Origin: Epiperipatus broadwayi
Lineage: Eukaryota > Onychophora > Udeonychophora > Euonychophora > Peripatidae
NCBI GenBank assembly: GCA_028023455.1
Contig: JAQFVV010000037.1
Span: 1,242,001 to 1,306,000, forward strand
Reading direction: 5' to 3'
DNA: 64,000 nt
This document shows positions 33,345 to 46,261 of the stretch, piece by piece. Position 1 is the first letter of the stretch, and each line of letters opens with the position of its first letter. The translations under genes were made by a program, and so were the position numbers. The notes below the pieces were generated by a model. It worked only from the letters and a program-made list of their open reading frames with translations. It was not told the DNA's origin and made no database searches.

Positions 33345-35919
33345 AACAGTAAGATTCGCATTCGAATCTTAAGTTTCATCTTTTCTATCGTCTCTCACCC
33401 ACCACTCTATCCTACCCAAATTTAAACTTTTTGTTATCGAATTGTGTGTGTAGCAATATTAAAAATGAATAAATATATGTAAAATCCACCATAAACACAC
33501 ACACGTTTTGATAACAGATTTAAAGCAATAGATAAAAATAATTAATGTAATTTGTATTTTTTTTAGTATATAAAAATATATAATTTTAACCATTTATTTT
33601 AAATTATAAAGTTCGTTATTTATTGCTTTGTTTAAATTTCATTTAGTAATAATTTTAGAAATAGATTGTAATATTTAATTAAAAGTAAAAATAATCGTAT
33701 GTTCCCTTTTGTATTTGAAATTTTAAAAGTAACAGTCAGTGAGAGATAATAGATTAATTAAAGAAAAATTCCCCAAAATCTAATTACAAAATTGTAAATG
33801 TAAAAATAAAATCTAAACAATAGAAATGCAACGTTCTATGTAAATTAAACATATAAAAATGTATTGATTGTCCGGGGCAAATGATTGAATCCAAAAATAA
33901 ATATAACAAAAGTTAAAAAGATAAGATCAGGAAGGGAGGCCATTTTGAACTTTCTAAGGACTTTTAGTTGAACTTTAGCTTTGCTCTCGATTAGTTGAGA
34001 GTCTCCAAAGATATATATTGTTTTACTTGCCACAGTATGCGTGAGTAGAAAGCGCCAAAGACTATTCTCCCCAGAGATGGTCGATTGTCTGCTGAGAACC
34101 TGTGCCCTCCATAAAATCAACCAAAGAAGATCTGCTGCTCTGAACAATTAGGAAGCTGCTGTCGCTATTCAAATAACTAAATCACCTAAATACTGGAAAG
34201 AACTGCTAATGCTAGAATCATGAACAATTTGCTACTGACCACTGAATCGGAAAACTTCTCATAAAACAGGTACCTGTACTACCCAAGCTCTAGAGTACTC
34301 TACTAATATCACATTATAGCTCATTCTTTATATAACTTATTAACTGTAAAATTCTCATTTGTAAAATTGAATTTAATTAATTCCTTCTGTAAATTTCTTT
34401 AATAATCTAGCTTGCCTAATTCTATCTTTCTTGGATACGTATTTCTAAAATTTACATTATATTATTTAATTATAGCATGCTCATAATTTTTTTGGTATAA
34501 ATCTATGATTGCTTGAAACAGTGGATACGTGTCAAATCTTCATTAATATTTTCTTCCATAAATAACTTAATATTTTCATATCAATCGACACGTATTCAAT
34601 GCTTCATTTATTGTAATGCAGGGGTCTACTACTTAATAAATGGCTGACATTAGTCTTTAATACTCACTAGCTTACCTATTGTTTTTATATTTTATTAAAT
34701 TTTTAAGTAATAATTCCATAAATTACATTTCTTTGAGAGTCATAAACGTTCTTTATTAAATGTTGATAATGTAGGGCTGAGTTATAAAATATATTTCAAT
34801 CTTAGCAGAAAAGTCCATAAATTATACATGTGTTACATTTTAGAGATGCGATGACCTATTATAAGCCTTGGATGCTCCAGATTCCTTAGGATTTAAAATA
34901 ATCCCAGTCCTACAAAAGCTGACAAATGAATGTCCCATAGGACTTTGATGACTGTCCCGGAAGCAATCGTGGCATGAACCACTTGCCTCTGGTTATGCTT
35001 ATGTGACACCTTACCTCTTTGGGCCTTCGGCAAACACCCGCCCATTCTTATAAACTTATCCATGGCGTTGCAGTTTTAATATACTGCCACCCTCTTATCA
35101 CGTTTTAAACTGACCACGTGTTTTCTTCATATTAACTTTATCGTTCAATGTATAACTTCGTCTCTGCATTAGTGTCTTAACTCACTCTCAAATAAATGTT
35201 TACCCATAGTAATTAGTAAATATCTTTAATTAAATAAATGTATGTCTGCCACTATGATTAATCCTACTTTAGACTCTTGCATTGCAAAGGTATAAATCTC
35301 CGAAGGCATTCTCTTGAAATACTTGCTCGAGAATTTTAGGTAGCTAGATTACGTCAGCCAAATAAATGTATTTCTCTATAAATATAACAGTATTGGAAAC
35401 ACTGCTACTGAGATTTAAATATAAAGTATTATTGGTTAAATGATTTCATATAAAATATATCTAAATAACTAAATGTATTTCTTTAATATATAACAGTATC
35501 GGAAAATCCCGCTACTGAAACTTTAAATCTTACCAAATATTATTAGTTAAATGATTTATTATAAATGTTTTAAAGAAATAATTTCAAACTATACGTCTGC
35601 TGTTATGTTTTATTTATTCGATACCCATTCTATATAATATTTCATCGATTCTGTAAATATAAATGTTTAAGATTAATGTTATGATTGGCTAACTCGAAAT
35701 AAAATTTTTGATTCTCGTGCATCTCCCTGATCACCATGCCTAAAGAAATATTTACTAACATGGCATCAGATGTGTTGTTTCGTAGATTGTATTGTGGAAC
35801 CGATAAACTATGTTCGAACTCAGTACTACGGGTGGCTTCGCTACCTAGATGGTGCTGCCGTTCTGTGTGGTGGTCAAATTCTGCATTATGTTAATGAATT
35901 ACACGTTTCTGACTGTTAC
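33345..35919 (+). mobile_element. 2.5-kb terminal-inverted-repeat element, unclassified (copy B)
   Basis: Same ends as copy A: AACAGTAAGATTCG at the left and CTGACTGTTAC at the right (complement GTAACAGTCAGA, which shares AACAGTNAGA with the left end). The flanks are ACTATTGA and ACTATAAA, a 6-base duplication with one mismatch or 8 bases with two. Internal landmarks shared with copy A include GTTATCGAATTGTGTGTGTAGC, ATAAAACAGGTACCTGT, GGTTATGCTTATGTGACACC and GTTCGAACTCAGTAC near the right end. No transposase was seen. Confidence 0.8.
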
Positions 35920-35929
35920 ACTATAAATG

Positions 35930-36465
35930 TCAGCAAATACTGCCTGAAAATTCTTGACTGGTTATTATATAGATCTAGCATAATTCGAACAAAAATTGTA
36001 AATGAAATCAAGAAATGTATAAAGTTATGGATGGAGATTGAACATGGTAGAAGTTCTAAAAAATTTGTTGTAGTTTTTTATTCCATATGAGGTGATATTC
36101 ATTGTCTTAGTAATTGCTAGTTATGAATTTTGATACTAATTTCCTTATGATTTGAATTATAAAACTTTCACCAAACTATTTTTTTTTATCTGAGTAATTC
36201 CAGAATTAGAAATATTAAATTTCTTTTGTGTAATGTACATGCTTATAACTTGTAATGTGGTTTATGGGGGTATAGCTTTGTGTGAAACAAAAGTCAAACT
36301 ATTAGAAAGAATGGGAAGAAATAAGTGGAAGCCAAAAAATGATAAATTTAAAGATGAAAAAGACTTGAAAAATATGTTGGAAGGAAGTTTAGAAATTGGA
36401 AGAAGAAATAAAAAATGAATGAATGTTTTTCTAGGAAGATTGTGTATATAATTGATTGGTTTGCC
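35930..36465. other. AT-rich stretch, no gene seen
   Basis: A 61-codon frame at 36233-36418, rich in Lys and Glu (ERMGRNKWKPKNDKFKDEK), has no recognisable motif and no splice context. I regard it as chance. Confidence 0.4.
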
Positions 36466-36467
36466 AC

Positions 36468-36575
36468 TTGGGAGTTTATATGATAAGTGACTAATGTTGA
36501 GCTGTGATTCATGGACTTTAGCTCTTGAGCTTAACACTATCACTACACTAAAACACTGAGGTCAGATGAAAGTTG
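36468..36575 (-). repeat. tRNA-derived SINE copy, head and middle only
   Basis: On the minus strand, TTAGTGTAGTGATAGTGTTAAGCTCAAGAG and AAAGTCCATGAATCACAGCTCAA match the head and middle of the SINE family at 47.95 and 48.1 kb. The A/T tail is not clear. Confidence 0.45.
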
Positions 36576-36579
36576 TATT

Positions 36580-39180
36580 GAAAATTATAAAGCAAAGCAA
36601 GAGATAGTCTTGGAAATAATGATTTGACTATCTTTTGGAATCTACCTTTAGCCAAATGATTATTATATATTGTGTTATATTTTGAAAAAAGAAGTTATAT
36701 CTGCCACAATATCTCTAAATATATTTTTTTTAACATTTTAGATATGCATACGAATTATTATGATATTATTATTATTATATTGATTATGTATGAGTAAGGC
36801 ACTGGAAAATAACACCAATGGTGTTACCGCTTGTTTTTTAATACACTGCTTCTTAATTATTTCATTTCTCTTTAAGCAGATAACATAACTTACATACATA
36901 AACCTGCACAGGATGTAAATATTTGTTTCATGTTATAACATGTGCACACATACATGTACTTAAATATGATTTCATATATTTTATGTGTAAATGTAATATG
37001 ATTGTTGTTTTTAATATTTTCTAAAAAGATTTTTTTTATCATAAAAATGACATAATTTGAATATCAGTGTTAATAAGAGCTTATAAACGTATTTTACAAT
37101 AAAATGTATAATTCGATAATCAAATGAGTAGAATAGTCATTAAAATCTATAATACAGGTTATTAGAATTATGTAAAGTACTTTTTTAATGTATTATCTTT
37201 CTTGATGTCAAAAATAAGTTTATTCCTAATCCATCCCATGGGATATAGGTTAGGAACAGTCAATCTGGCATTAAATAATTTTAAAACTTTAATTCAAAGA
37301 TTTAAGACTTTCTGAAGATACAAAACATTTTTTTGAAGTAAATTTATTATTTCTATATGTATAGACTGCAAATTGAATCTAATTAGAATTTGAATCTACA
37401 ATGTAGATACTTCTGTTAGAACAAATTCATGTGCCATGTTAAACATAAAACTTTAAATAGATTATGATATTAAGTTTTGAAAGCATGCCATAAATATATC
37501 AGGCAGCATTTTGTTTTTTTAAAAAAGTTAACTTAAACAATGTATAGATTAAGATTATATCTTACATTAATATGTTCCTATTACTAATTCTGATGTGAAA
37601 AATCATTTATGATCTAGAGTTAATAAAATCCAAGGCAAGATTGCAAGGATCACAATTTTAAATTTGTTAATTCCTTTTTTCAATTTTATTAATAAGTAAG
37701 TTATTACAGTAGTATCTAATTTGTTTCTAATATTAAAAGGGTATTTTCAGGATAGCTAGTGGACACATAAAGAATTTGATGGAAATTTACAATTTGTTTT
37801 TAACTGTCCAAAGGTTGCTTTTCATTATTATGTGGGGAAACTAGTTATTATTTTAAACCATCAAAAAAATTATTAACCAGTGTAAGATAATTAAATGTAA
37901 TAATTACTTTATTTGCATAAGCAGCTCTTGCTATCACCAAACCCAATGAGAATATGACTGCAAGTAAAAGACTATGGAGAGCTACAATTAGATATGGTTT
38001 TGAAGTTAAACGCAGCAGTTTAATGACAATACAAATTATCAAATTAACTGACTACAGCATATATGTGGATGTGGGGTTCACAAATTAGCCTATATAAACT
38101 CATCATTTGATTCCTTTTTTTTTTTCTGTCTCAATTTCTGTCTATCTAAAGTAATGATGCTCTTAGTCATTTATGAGATGATGTTTATGATAATGTTTGG
38201 AACATTTTTTTTTTCCTCAGTCTATTAATAATCAAAGTTACTGTTACAATATTTATTTTGCTACAATATTTTATTATTATTAGGATGATGTTCTTAAATC
38301 GGTTACTAGCTAAATTTGCAACATTCAATCATATTCGCAAACTATCGTAATAAAATTTGTTGCTTACTGTGGTCTGTGTTTTGAGGTTTAATATACTAAC
38401 ATGCTTAGAATAATCTTTTCCAGTATGTATATTCTCACATCTATTGATAGTGCCAAATTAATTACAACACTGCAATTACAGCTTTTATGACTTGGTTACA
38501 CAATGTTTGCCAAGCAATGTTTATACATGATAGTCTGTTCCGTAAGAAACATAGTTTAAACACTATAAATTATTGACTGCAAAGTAGTAGTCAGTCACTA
38601 AAGTAATTTGTTATACCTAACCAACCAACTAATACTGCAACTGAATTGTACTTATGGTTATTAATTTCCATTTCTAGATAACATTGAACTTATATATTGC
38701 TTATATGTAGATCTTTGGCATTTATTGTAGATTGTTTGAAGTTTCAATGAAAAATGTAGAACAGTAGATAATTTAATAATATTTGAAATGCAAATGAATA
38801 AATTTCTGACATTGATACACATCTTAGAAATTATATTAAAGAATTTGAATGATAAGGATGTGAGCCATTACATTGAATTGCCTTCAGAACAGTTGTTTGA
38901 TGAAATGCTGAAAATTGAGTACCCAGGATTAATGCAGAGGTGAAAAGGGGGCAGTATGATATTTGTACATTGGTCAGCATTTGCATATTGGTTAGCAAGG
39001 AATTTTTATCATTTACAAATATCCATTCTATGTGCATGATGGGTACTAGAAAAAGATTGTTTACAAACTTTGTTGTTGAACTTTTTTTTTTCTAAACTAT
39101 ATCATAAGTTTGGATTTATATTTCAAAACAAACATTTCTCATAGAGTGTGTTATTTATTTATTTATTTTTTTCATATATC
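36580..39180. other. AT-rich stretch, no gene seen
   Basis: Only local features were noticed: an imperfect palindrome TTCCTAATCC...GGTTAGGAA around 37213-37256, and homopolymer runs. No coding or mobile-element homology was recognised. Confidence 0.35.
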
Positions 39181-39183
39181 AAA

Positions 39184-39249
39184 GCATTGACCGGGAAGTG
39201 GGGCCTGCTACTTGGAAGGCAGCTATGCTAACCACAAAGCCACCAATGC
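39184..39249 (-). pseudogene. tRNA-Gly(UCC)-like pseudogene
   Basis: Read on the minus strand from 39249 it runs GCATTGGTGGCTTTGTGGTT, AGCATAGCTGCCTTCCAAGT, then AGCAGGCCCCACTTCCCGG and TCAATGC. The acceptor strands (GCATTG / CAATGC) pair, the D-arm and anticodon arm with UCC match eukaryotic tRNA-Gly(UCC), and the length is 66 rather than about 72 because part of the T loop is missing (no GTTCGATT). A tail with repeated AAAT follows. It is therefore a retro-copied pseudogene or the head of a tRNA-Gly SINE, not a working gene. Confidence 0.75.
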
Positions 39250-39564
39250 TTGACTATTTTTGTACACTAATTATTGATTGTTAGTAATTCATTATAAATG
39301 TGCAATAATCAACATATGTAAAATAAGTAGATAAATGAAGAAAATAGCGTTTAAATAACTGACAGTAAGTAAGTCAATGGTCTCTTAAATTTTTCCACAT
39401 ATTGGAGCAGTAACTTTGCCATGCTTAGCCAATTGGCAGGTGAAGAGGCATTGAGCATTTTCGCATCCCTATTTTATCATTTAGCTAAGAATATTTGTAA
39501 CCAATTTACCAATCAATATTAGTTGTTTTATGACTGAAATCAAAATATTGTTGAAAAAAATTAT
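39250..39564. other. AT-rich stretch, no gene seen
   Basis: Nothing was recognised between the tRNA-like pseudogene and the next SINE. Confidence 0.4.
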
Positions 39565-39640
39565 ATTTGGCCCAGATTTGAACTCATGTAATAGATATGT
39601 CTGCCTAATGCATTGCTATTGCTCTAACCTCTTCATTATA
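39565..39640 (-). repeat. tRNA-derived SINE head
   Basis: The minus strand reads GAGGTTAGAGCAATAGCAATGCATTAGGCAG and then GAGTTCAAATCTGGGCC. The first phrase resembles an A box and the second a B box, at tRNA-like spacing. The downstream sequence (TTTCAACAATATTTTGATTT) would be the SINE body. Confidence 0.5.
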
Positions 39641-39644
39641 CTTG

Positions 39645-42600
39645 ATTTTGCTTTGGTTTTTTTATGTGTATAAATATCATGGGTTAATTAGTTAGTTGAT
39701 TTTAAAATATATTAATTGAAAAAAATCTAATGAATAAAATTTTTTTTGTATTGTTCTAGTTTTAAAAGTTTTTTTTTTTTTTCAGTATTATGTATTTAAA
39801 AATGCTATTTATGAATATGTTTGTTCTTATGAATTGTAATATATCTATAAGTTATAATAATACAAAGTGGGAATTTATTTTTCATTTTTATTCTAGATTT
39901 TTTTTCTACATATATATGTAAAGTGAAAATTGTCACAGAAAAAAAAAAAAATTTATGGAATGTTTTGGCAATAGGCATATAGTATATTAAGTATATTTCA
40001 GAAAAATAACATTTGCTTTAGATTGGGTACTGGTAATTATATATTTTAATATTATTAACATATCAAATTAAAGTGTGAACTTAAATGAAATACATAAAAG
40101 AATATCTACTATTAAACTGCAATAAATAATTGTTGAAGAAGATATTTGGAGTATAAGGTGAATATATAAAGTTATAGAAAAAAGAGTGAAGTTTGAATAT
40201 TTGCTCTTTTTTTTATTATCTCTGGAAAAAAAATAGTTTTTTATATTCATTGGCTGCATATTTTTATAATTGTTCTTACTGTATTATCTAAATAAGAGAA
40301 TATTTAATATTGAATTGAAAAAAACTGATTAATTTTTTTTTAATATTAAATTCATACAAACTGAAATTGACTTATATATCTTATTTCTGTGCATCACTTT
40401 AAAAAATGCTTAATAAAAATATATATGATAAATTGAAAGATGAGCAAAAGTCATTATTAATATTTATGATTAAATAATCTTTTTATTATTATTATTAATC
40501 TCTCTATTTTCATTTATCTTACTATCTACAGTGACCTTTTCGCTGGCGAAGCAGCCATATTGAATATTTAAAAAATTATGTTAAGCCACAAATTTTATCA
40601 TAACTTAAGTTTGTATTATTCAAAAATAACATAATATATATTGTTTGAAACAGAATGTAATTAAGCTGAAAAAAATATAGTTATTGATATTCAAAGTAAT
40701 TAAAAAAAGAATAAAAGTTAATATTTCTAATAATTATTTTTATATTATTTCATAAATTCAAAATTATCATGCATACAATTTAAAATTATATTTTTGTTAC
40801 TAGGTTAGTTGGATTCATCATAAAATTTCTAAAAAATTGGTATATAATAACACCTAAAATAATCCATCACTTGAAAACTTCATAGAATAAAGACATTAGT
40901 ACCTTTTATTTTTTCTAGTAGCCCTTCATAATGTATTTCCATACAGATGTTTGCAATGAATATGTCATCCCTAATAACATACCTTACAACAAGTAGTTAA
41001 TATTGATCAATAATTAATATAATTTGAATATTATAATAAAGAACTTCAATAATGTTTGTAATTTATTAAAAATTACTACTAAAATAATTACTATATGCAA
41101 AATAAAATAATAAAATAAAATAAAAAGCATGAAATACTAAATTCATTATAGAGTTAAGCTTGATGTACATAAGTTAGTAGTTTAGAGTCAGTGTGATGTA
41201 GTATTTATATTATCTTTATAGGTTTTGAGAGCTCATATTGCGTTATGCTACTATGACCATAAATTTAGTAATAGCTTCATCAACTGACACCTCTCTTTGC
41301 ATTTTATATGCAACTTTGAAATTTACATTGCAGTAGTGTATAATCAGCCTAAGTTTATATACTGCGAAAATCTTTACTTTTAGCATTTGCGTATTTTTAT
41401 TATTATTATTAAAATGCAGACAAGACATTATAGAAAAATCTAAATCGGGTCATAATTTTTGCGAAATATGTTTATCTTAGTCTCATATCACCTAATTCAA
41501 ATACTAGACCCAAGCCCACATCATACCAAAAAATGCAGATAATTCACGATATAAATTTACACAATCATGAGTTATTTTTTGATATGTTAGTTTCAATAAT
41601 AATGTTTTCGTATATTTTTTATCAAATATAAATTCAAATAATAATTAAAAAATATATAAAAATAAAATAATAATTAAAAAATAAATACCATCTGCTCCCA
41701 ATAATGTTCATTCAAAAACTACAGTGGTATAAACTTGTATTTTTTCCGATATAATTTTCAGGGTGAATGTTGCTCCGTTAACAATGAAAAAACTGAAAAA
41801 CAAAAAAATTCAATTTACTTAATCACAAAAATTATCATAAAATTTTTAATTTTTGTCCTAGAAAAATAACGTACCTTTTCTGAAACTAGAAAGAAAGATG
41901 GAAACGAAGGTGTAAAAAGCGTATGCGTAGACTGGGTAGATTTCAACTAATATTAAGCTGAAACCAGATGTTTATAATTTGAAAATTCATGCCCGCATTA
42001 TGCGGGTGTAAAAACAAACAGGTTAAATTAATACAGGATCCAATTACCATGATCATCTTATGCCATTTACACCTTTCTACATCATTTGTGATAATGAGAT
42101 TCTGGGTTGATGCAATAACATTTCCATTTTTTAATTATAACCACAGCAATTCTAGTTCCAATCTTTTATTTTTAAACCTTTTTATTTTTTGTCTTTATCT
42201 TTGTGTTTGTTTTACTTTTTTTTGTCTTTTTGAAATTTATGATGGCTATACAAATCTATGTTAATGACAGTAGCTGGACAATAGAAACAAATAATCCAAT
42301 AGGTATATAGGAAGAGAGTGAATTTATGGTAACAGACTTATAGAAGAAATATAACTAGAATGTTATATATGATGCAACCCAAACTTCAGCCAGTTTGGAA
42401 GCCTATTTCAAGCAAATTTTATATTGGGGTTTAATTGTAATTGACGGCTTTAATTAGAGATAAATTCCAATGGAATTATGAGCTATTAAAGTATTGCCAA
42501 AAAAATTAAAAATGATCAGAATTAAAACAAGAAAAATACTGTATTATAAAGTAGTTTTCTGATTGTTATGAGGCTGTAATATTACCATTTCTTGTTAAAA

Positions 42601-42990
42601 TAGAGATTTTGAACAAAATTATTTTGTAGATGTAATATAAGTGAAATTAAGAATTGTAAAAGCTTTATATTTGCTCTAATTTTAAACCCAGCACAGAAAA
42701 AAAAAGTTATTCTATTGAGGTTATTGATTATAACATGAGAAAATTCCAAAATTGTTGGTGGTGAACTATATTTAATGATGATGGAACTGCTGTTATAAAG
42801 TTAAGCCATATTATAGATATTAATATCATATTTTAATACTCAATGATCAATTAAGCCATGAAGAAATTTTATCAAGGGATAGTGGCTACACTTTAGGTAC
42901 TTAGATTTCAAATTCTATCACAAAAAAGACCATGAACTACTGTAGAAAGTATATCTTTTCTTCAAATCAGTTTCCTGTGAGAATCCACTA
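39645..42990. other. AT-rich stretch, no gene seen
   Basis: Poly-T and A runs, ATTATT repeats, and a short GC hairpin CCCGCATTATGCGGG at about 41992-42006. The 91-codon frame at 41989-42264 is hydrophobic by composition only (Phe and Leu from T-rich DNA). Confidence 0.35.
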
Positions 42991-42994
42991 TTAC

Positions 42995-44350
42995 ATCTAT
43001 GATTAATCCCTCCAGGATTTGCTATGCTGCTAATGGATGCTCCTGTAATGATAATTAGAATTGGGCTATTTTCCTGATGTACCTGTGTCATTGCCAGATT
43101 CACAAAGACCTTCATCTAAAATAATGAACTACAAGATGTATCATCCTAGTCAAATAATGTATAGGCGACTCAGAACTGAGATGATGATAAGAAAAAAAAG
43201 CTCCCAACAGCAATGTTTTTGGACAATATTTCAGAGAGAGCATCTGATAATTTCATTAGGTTAATGCTTATCTGATGTGGAATTGTTGCTAGTTAGAAAT
43301 CTGTTCAAAGAGTTTCAGAAAAATTTCAGGCTTTTAGATTCTGTGAAATTGCTGGTCCTGAATCATGCTTGTGGGTTATCAAATTGTTGCACACATAAAT
43401 GATAAAAAAAAAAAAAAAATTGCAGCAGTTATAATAAAAGTTGATACCAAGACCAAGGCTCAATTTAGTGAACATAAAGCTGCAGAAAAAAAAGCCAAAC
43501 TTGGGAAAACTAAAAATAAAGCATAAAGCAAAGATGAATTAGATGAATAGATATTAAGAGATGATAAACTGGTCAAATTTGGCTTAAATGCACTTATGCA
43601 AGATAATGTTCATAAATAGAATTGACCCTATCAAGAGAAAAATATCACAAGGAATACTCACCATCCAGAATACGATGTTTATAGAGCTTCCAAATTATAA
43701 ACTGCCAAGTGCAGTTATGAAAAGGAAGAAAAAAATTGAGCAAAACTTAGAAAACATTTTTGAAACTTAGTAAAATTGATGAAAAAAAAGTAAAGAAGAA
43801 TCTAGAAGTAGTTTTAAATGAAATGATTTAGAAAAAGAATCTGTTGTCTTGAGAAATTGGCAGTTAGAGATACATATAAAAAAAAAATGAAGATGTTCAG
43901 AAAAAGAACATAGACACAGAGACTATGATCTTGACAAAGAATACAAGTATTCCTGAAGGGAGAAAGAATATGGAAAAAAAAAAAAATAGAAAAGTAGAGA
44001 ACATTTATGTGAAGTATCGGGAGGCATTTTCAAATGATGTTTGACCTCTGTCAAGACATGAGAAATAGAACAAATTTATGAAAGTAAAAATAGAATGTAA
44101 ATTATGAGAGAAATAAAGTCCTTTTCAAGAACATTTAAAAAATTGGAAAGCTGCTGGAAAAAAAAGTGTGAAAACAAAATAAGCAATATGAAAAAGAAGA
44201 TATTAAAGAAGCCAAATGACAACTTTGAAAAGATTGTGGTATTATGAAAGAAATGATGCTAGATGTTTTAAAGATAGTATCTTAACAAGGTAAATGAAAG
44301 AAATGGAAAATGATACTGTGAAAAAGAAGAGATAGAAATAAATTCAACAG
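42995..44350 (+). pseudogene. RBM25: processed pseudogene of RBM25 (RNA-binding protein 25)
   Basis: The copy is intronless and in plus orientation, with many stops and frame changes. In order: IPPGFAMLLMDAPVM (Pro-rich N-terminus, about 43006), VPVSLPDSQRPSSK and YHPSQIM (about 43080-43160), the RRM from FLDNISERASDNF through KSVQRVSEKFQAFRFCE to AGPESCLWVIKLLH (43204-43390), then KVDTKTKAQFSEHKA (about 43437), SKDELDE and LVKFGLNALMQ. A Lys/Arg/Glu-rich stretch follows (43700-44100), then EHLKNWKAAGKK and an MKEMENDTVKKK-type segment (about 44130-44340). This is the domain order of RBM25, a splicing regulator. The C-terminal PWI domain is absent. No clear poly-A tail was seen. Parent gene identity is from family knowledge; no search was run. 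Confidence 0.85.
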
Positions 44351-45280
44351 AAAATGACTGAAAATGGAAAGATTGTCAATGTTTTATGTTACTCTTGACT
44401 ATTTTTAAGTATATAAAAATGCTTAACAACTCTTCCAGCAAAACTCATTGAAATATGATTTTGTTTAAGATCAGGCAATATTTTTATTTATTACTTCTGT
44501 TCAAATTAATTTATTAGGTGGAGATTAATATTAAATTAATCATTTGTATGGTCAGTTGCTTCATAGATCAATTAGTGTTTAAACACCAAAGTGGCAGGTG
44601 GAGTTGCTTTTAATTTACAATAGGATTTTTTTTTTTTTTTCAATTAAGAATTAGTTTTGGAACCATTAATGTTTGAGGCCTCTACTCATATCACATGCAA
44701 ACTAATGTATTTGTTCCAATACAAGTAACAACTTATCATTTATTATTCAGCAAAGGAATTAAATCCAATCTTTTCTGCCAAGATGTTCTACTTCTCATAA
44801 TGACAAATAAATTTATTTAAAATTATTATGGCCCTGTAGTCAATTTAAAAAGCATACTAATTTTTTTTATCAAGTTTTAATAATGATAAAAGTTATCTGC
44901 CATTTAATGGCATATAATTCTCTTAATACTAATATATATATATTTTTTTAAAGAAAAAGTTAGAAATCATAGCATATTACACATATATAAATATTGATGT
45001 ACAATATCTATTTATTGTATTGCTGAAATAGGAATTAATATATTCCTACCTTCTTGTGATATTATGTCTTTATCTTAAGCAGATTATTCTTTTTTTGTCC
45101 CCATTATATATATATAACCCCTGTAGAGTTTTTTGCTCCAAACATATATTTCATGTTGTAAATGGTTAATGTTACTTACTAACAAAAATGTTAATCTTTC
45201 ACAACGTTATTGAAAATGAATATATAATGTCCCTACATTGGAAATATTAATTTAACCAATTTAATTATCACATGATCACC
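44351..45280. other. AT-rich stretch, no gene seen
   Basis: It contains poly-T, TA microsatellites (44933-44943, 45104-45115) and no recognisable gene. Confidence 0.4.
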
Positions 45281-45450
45281 ATTTCTCCTCACTGATGAAA
45301 GCCACAAGCTAGAAACTAGTCTGGGGATATTGGATGACTAGGCTTAGATAGAGATTTTATGTACAAACCTTCTTGCATCCATTGATTACTCTAGCTTGCA
45401 CTGAATGGCATTACAATATGGAGAGTTTTGCCTCTTTTTACAATTTAATT
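45281..45450 (+). repeat. dispersed repeat with hammerhead-like core (same family as 2.24 kb)
   Basis: After the ribozyme-like core (45285-45327) the repeat continues with GGATATTGGATGACTAGG and then TGCATCCATTGATTACTC, GCTTGCACTGAATGGCATTA and TATGGAGAGTTTTGCC, the same order as in the minus-strand copy at 2.24-2.41 kb and the partial copy at 2.64 kb. Confidence 0.6.
45285..45327 (+). ncRNA. hammerhead-ribozyme-like motif
   Basis: CTCCTCA is followed by CTGATGA (45292-45298), a small stem-loop (AGC, CACAA, GCT), GAAA (45312-45315), ACTAGTC and TGGGGA. CTCCTCA pairs with TGGGGA(T) over six base pairs including one G-U, giving stem I. GTC precedes stem I on the 3' side, where a hammerhead cleaves. 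The residues next to the core in stem II do not pair, a departure from consensus. Motif assignment is inference from pattern. Confidence 0.55.
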
Positions 45451-46261
45451 ATCCGTGATGAATGAAATTTCATTCTCCTGGCTGTTGACTATATTTGTCA
45501 CCCATATGAATTCTTGGGTTGAAAGCAAAAATGGTGTTGTAATTTGGCATAAGTGTTGCAGGATATACTTATATAAAGAAACTATAACTAAATACAATTA
45601 AATGTTATAAGAAAAAAATTAATTAAAAGTCTATTGGGTTGAAATATGACTGAGTTTTCACTAAAGATTCAAATTTTCATCTGAACAGCTTTGTCAACTA
45701 AGGGTCGATAATTTGGTTATATTTATTTGAAGAGCATTTGAGCTGCAACTTATTTTAAATAACTTTGCTATTTGTATTAAATGTTAGTTCTATGTTGAAG
45801 TTTTAATTGTAAGATTGAAGGAGATAGTAATTGATTCCTGACACTATAATTCCAACAGAAATTGAAATCTTGACTGAAAACTTTTATTCCAATAGACTTT
45901 TAAAGGTAATGTTACTTACATTTTAACATTGTAAATTTTAAATTTTGATACTAAGATGCTTTATCATTCCATATGATGTATTGTTTTTATATTGAATGAA
46001 TAATAAATAGTACGTATATTAAGTAAATAATTGAAGTAGCAATGATATAGTACTGGAAAAACTATTCACTTTTCTCTCTCACCTTACCCTTATTTGCATC
46101 CTAAATGTTATATAACCAATGATTTTTCATATTAAAAAATATACTTGTAATGCACAAGTGATCCAGTAAGTTCACCATTGCGAGAAAAAACTATTAAACC
46201 AGTAAAGAAAAAGCAATTACTGTAGTCTTTTCTAAACCTTCCCATGGATAGCTAAAACTAT
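45451..46261. other. AT-rich stretch, no gene seen
   Basis: No recognised element was found. Confidence 0.4.

Noticed and set aside
33845-34147. Minus-strand frame of 100 codons (MFRAADLLWLILW...)
   Set aside because: It lies inside copy B of the 2.5-kb element and is not preserved in copy A; it looks like a chance frame.
36233-36418. Lys-rich frame of 61 codons
   Set aside because: No family match by eye, no splice signals, and composition typical of A/T-rich chance frames.
41989-42264. Frame of 91 codons with hydrophobic stretch
   Set aside because: The hydrophobic run is Phe and Leu from T-rich DNA; no start context, no conserved motif.
42995-44350. Functional RBM25 gene
   Set aside because: Many stops and frame changes throughout, no introns and no PWI domain; a pseudogene.
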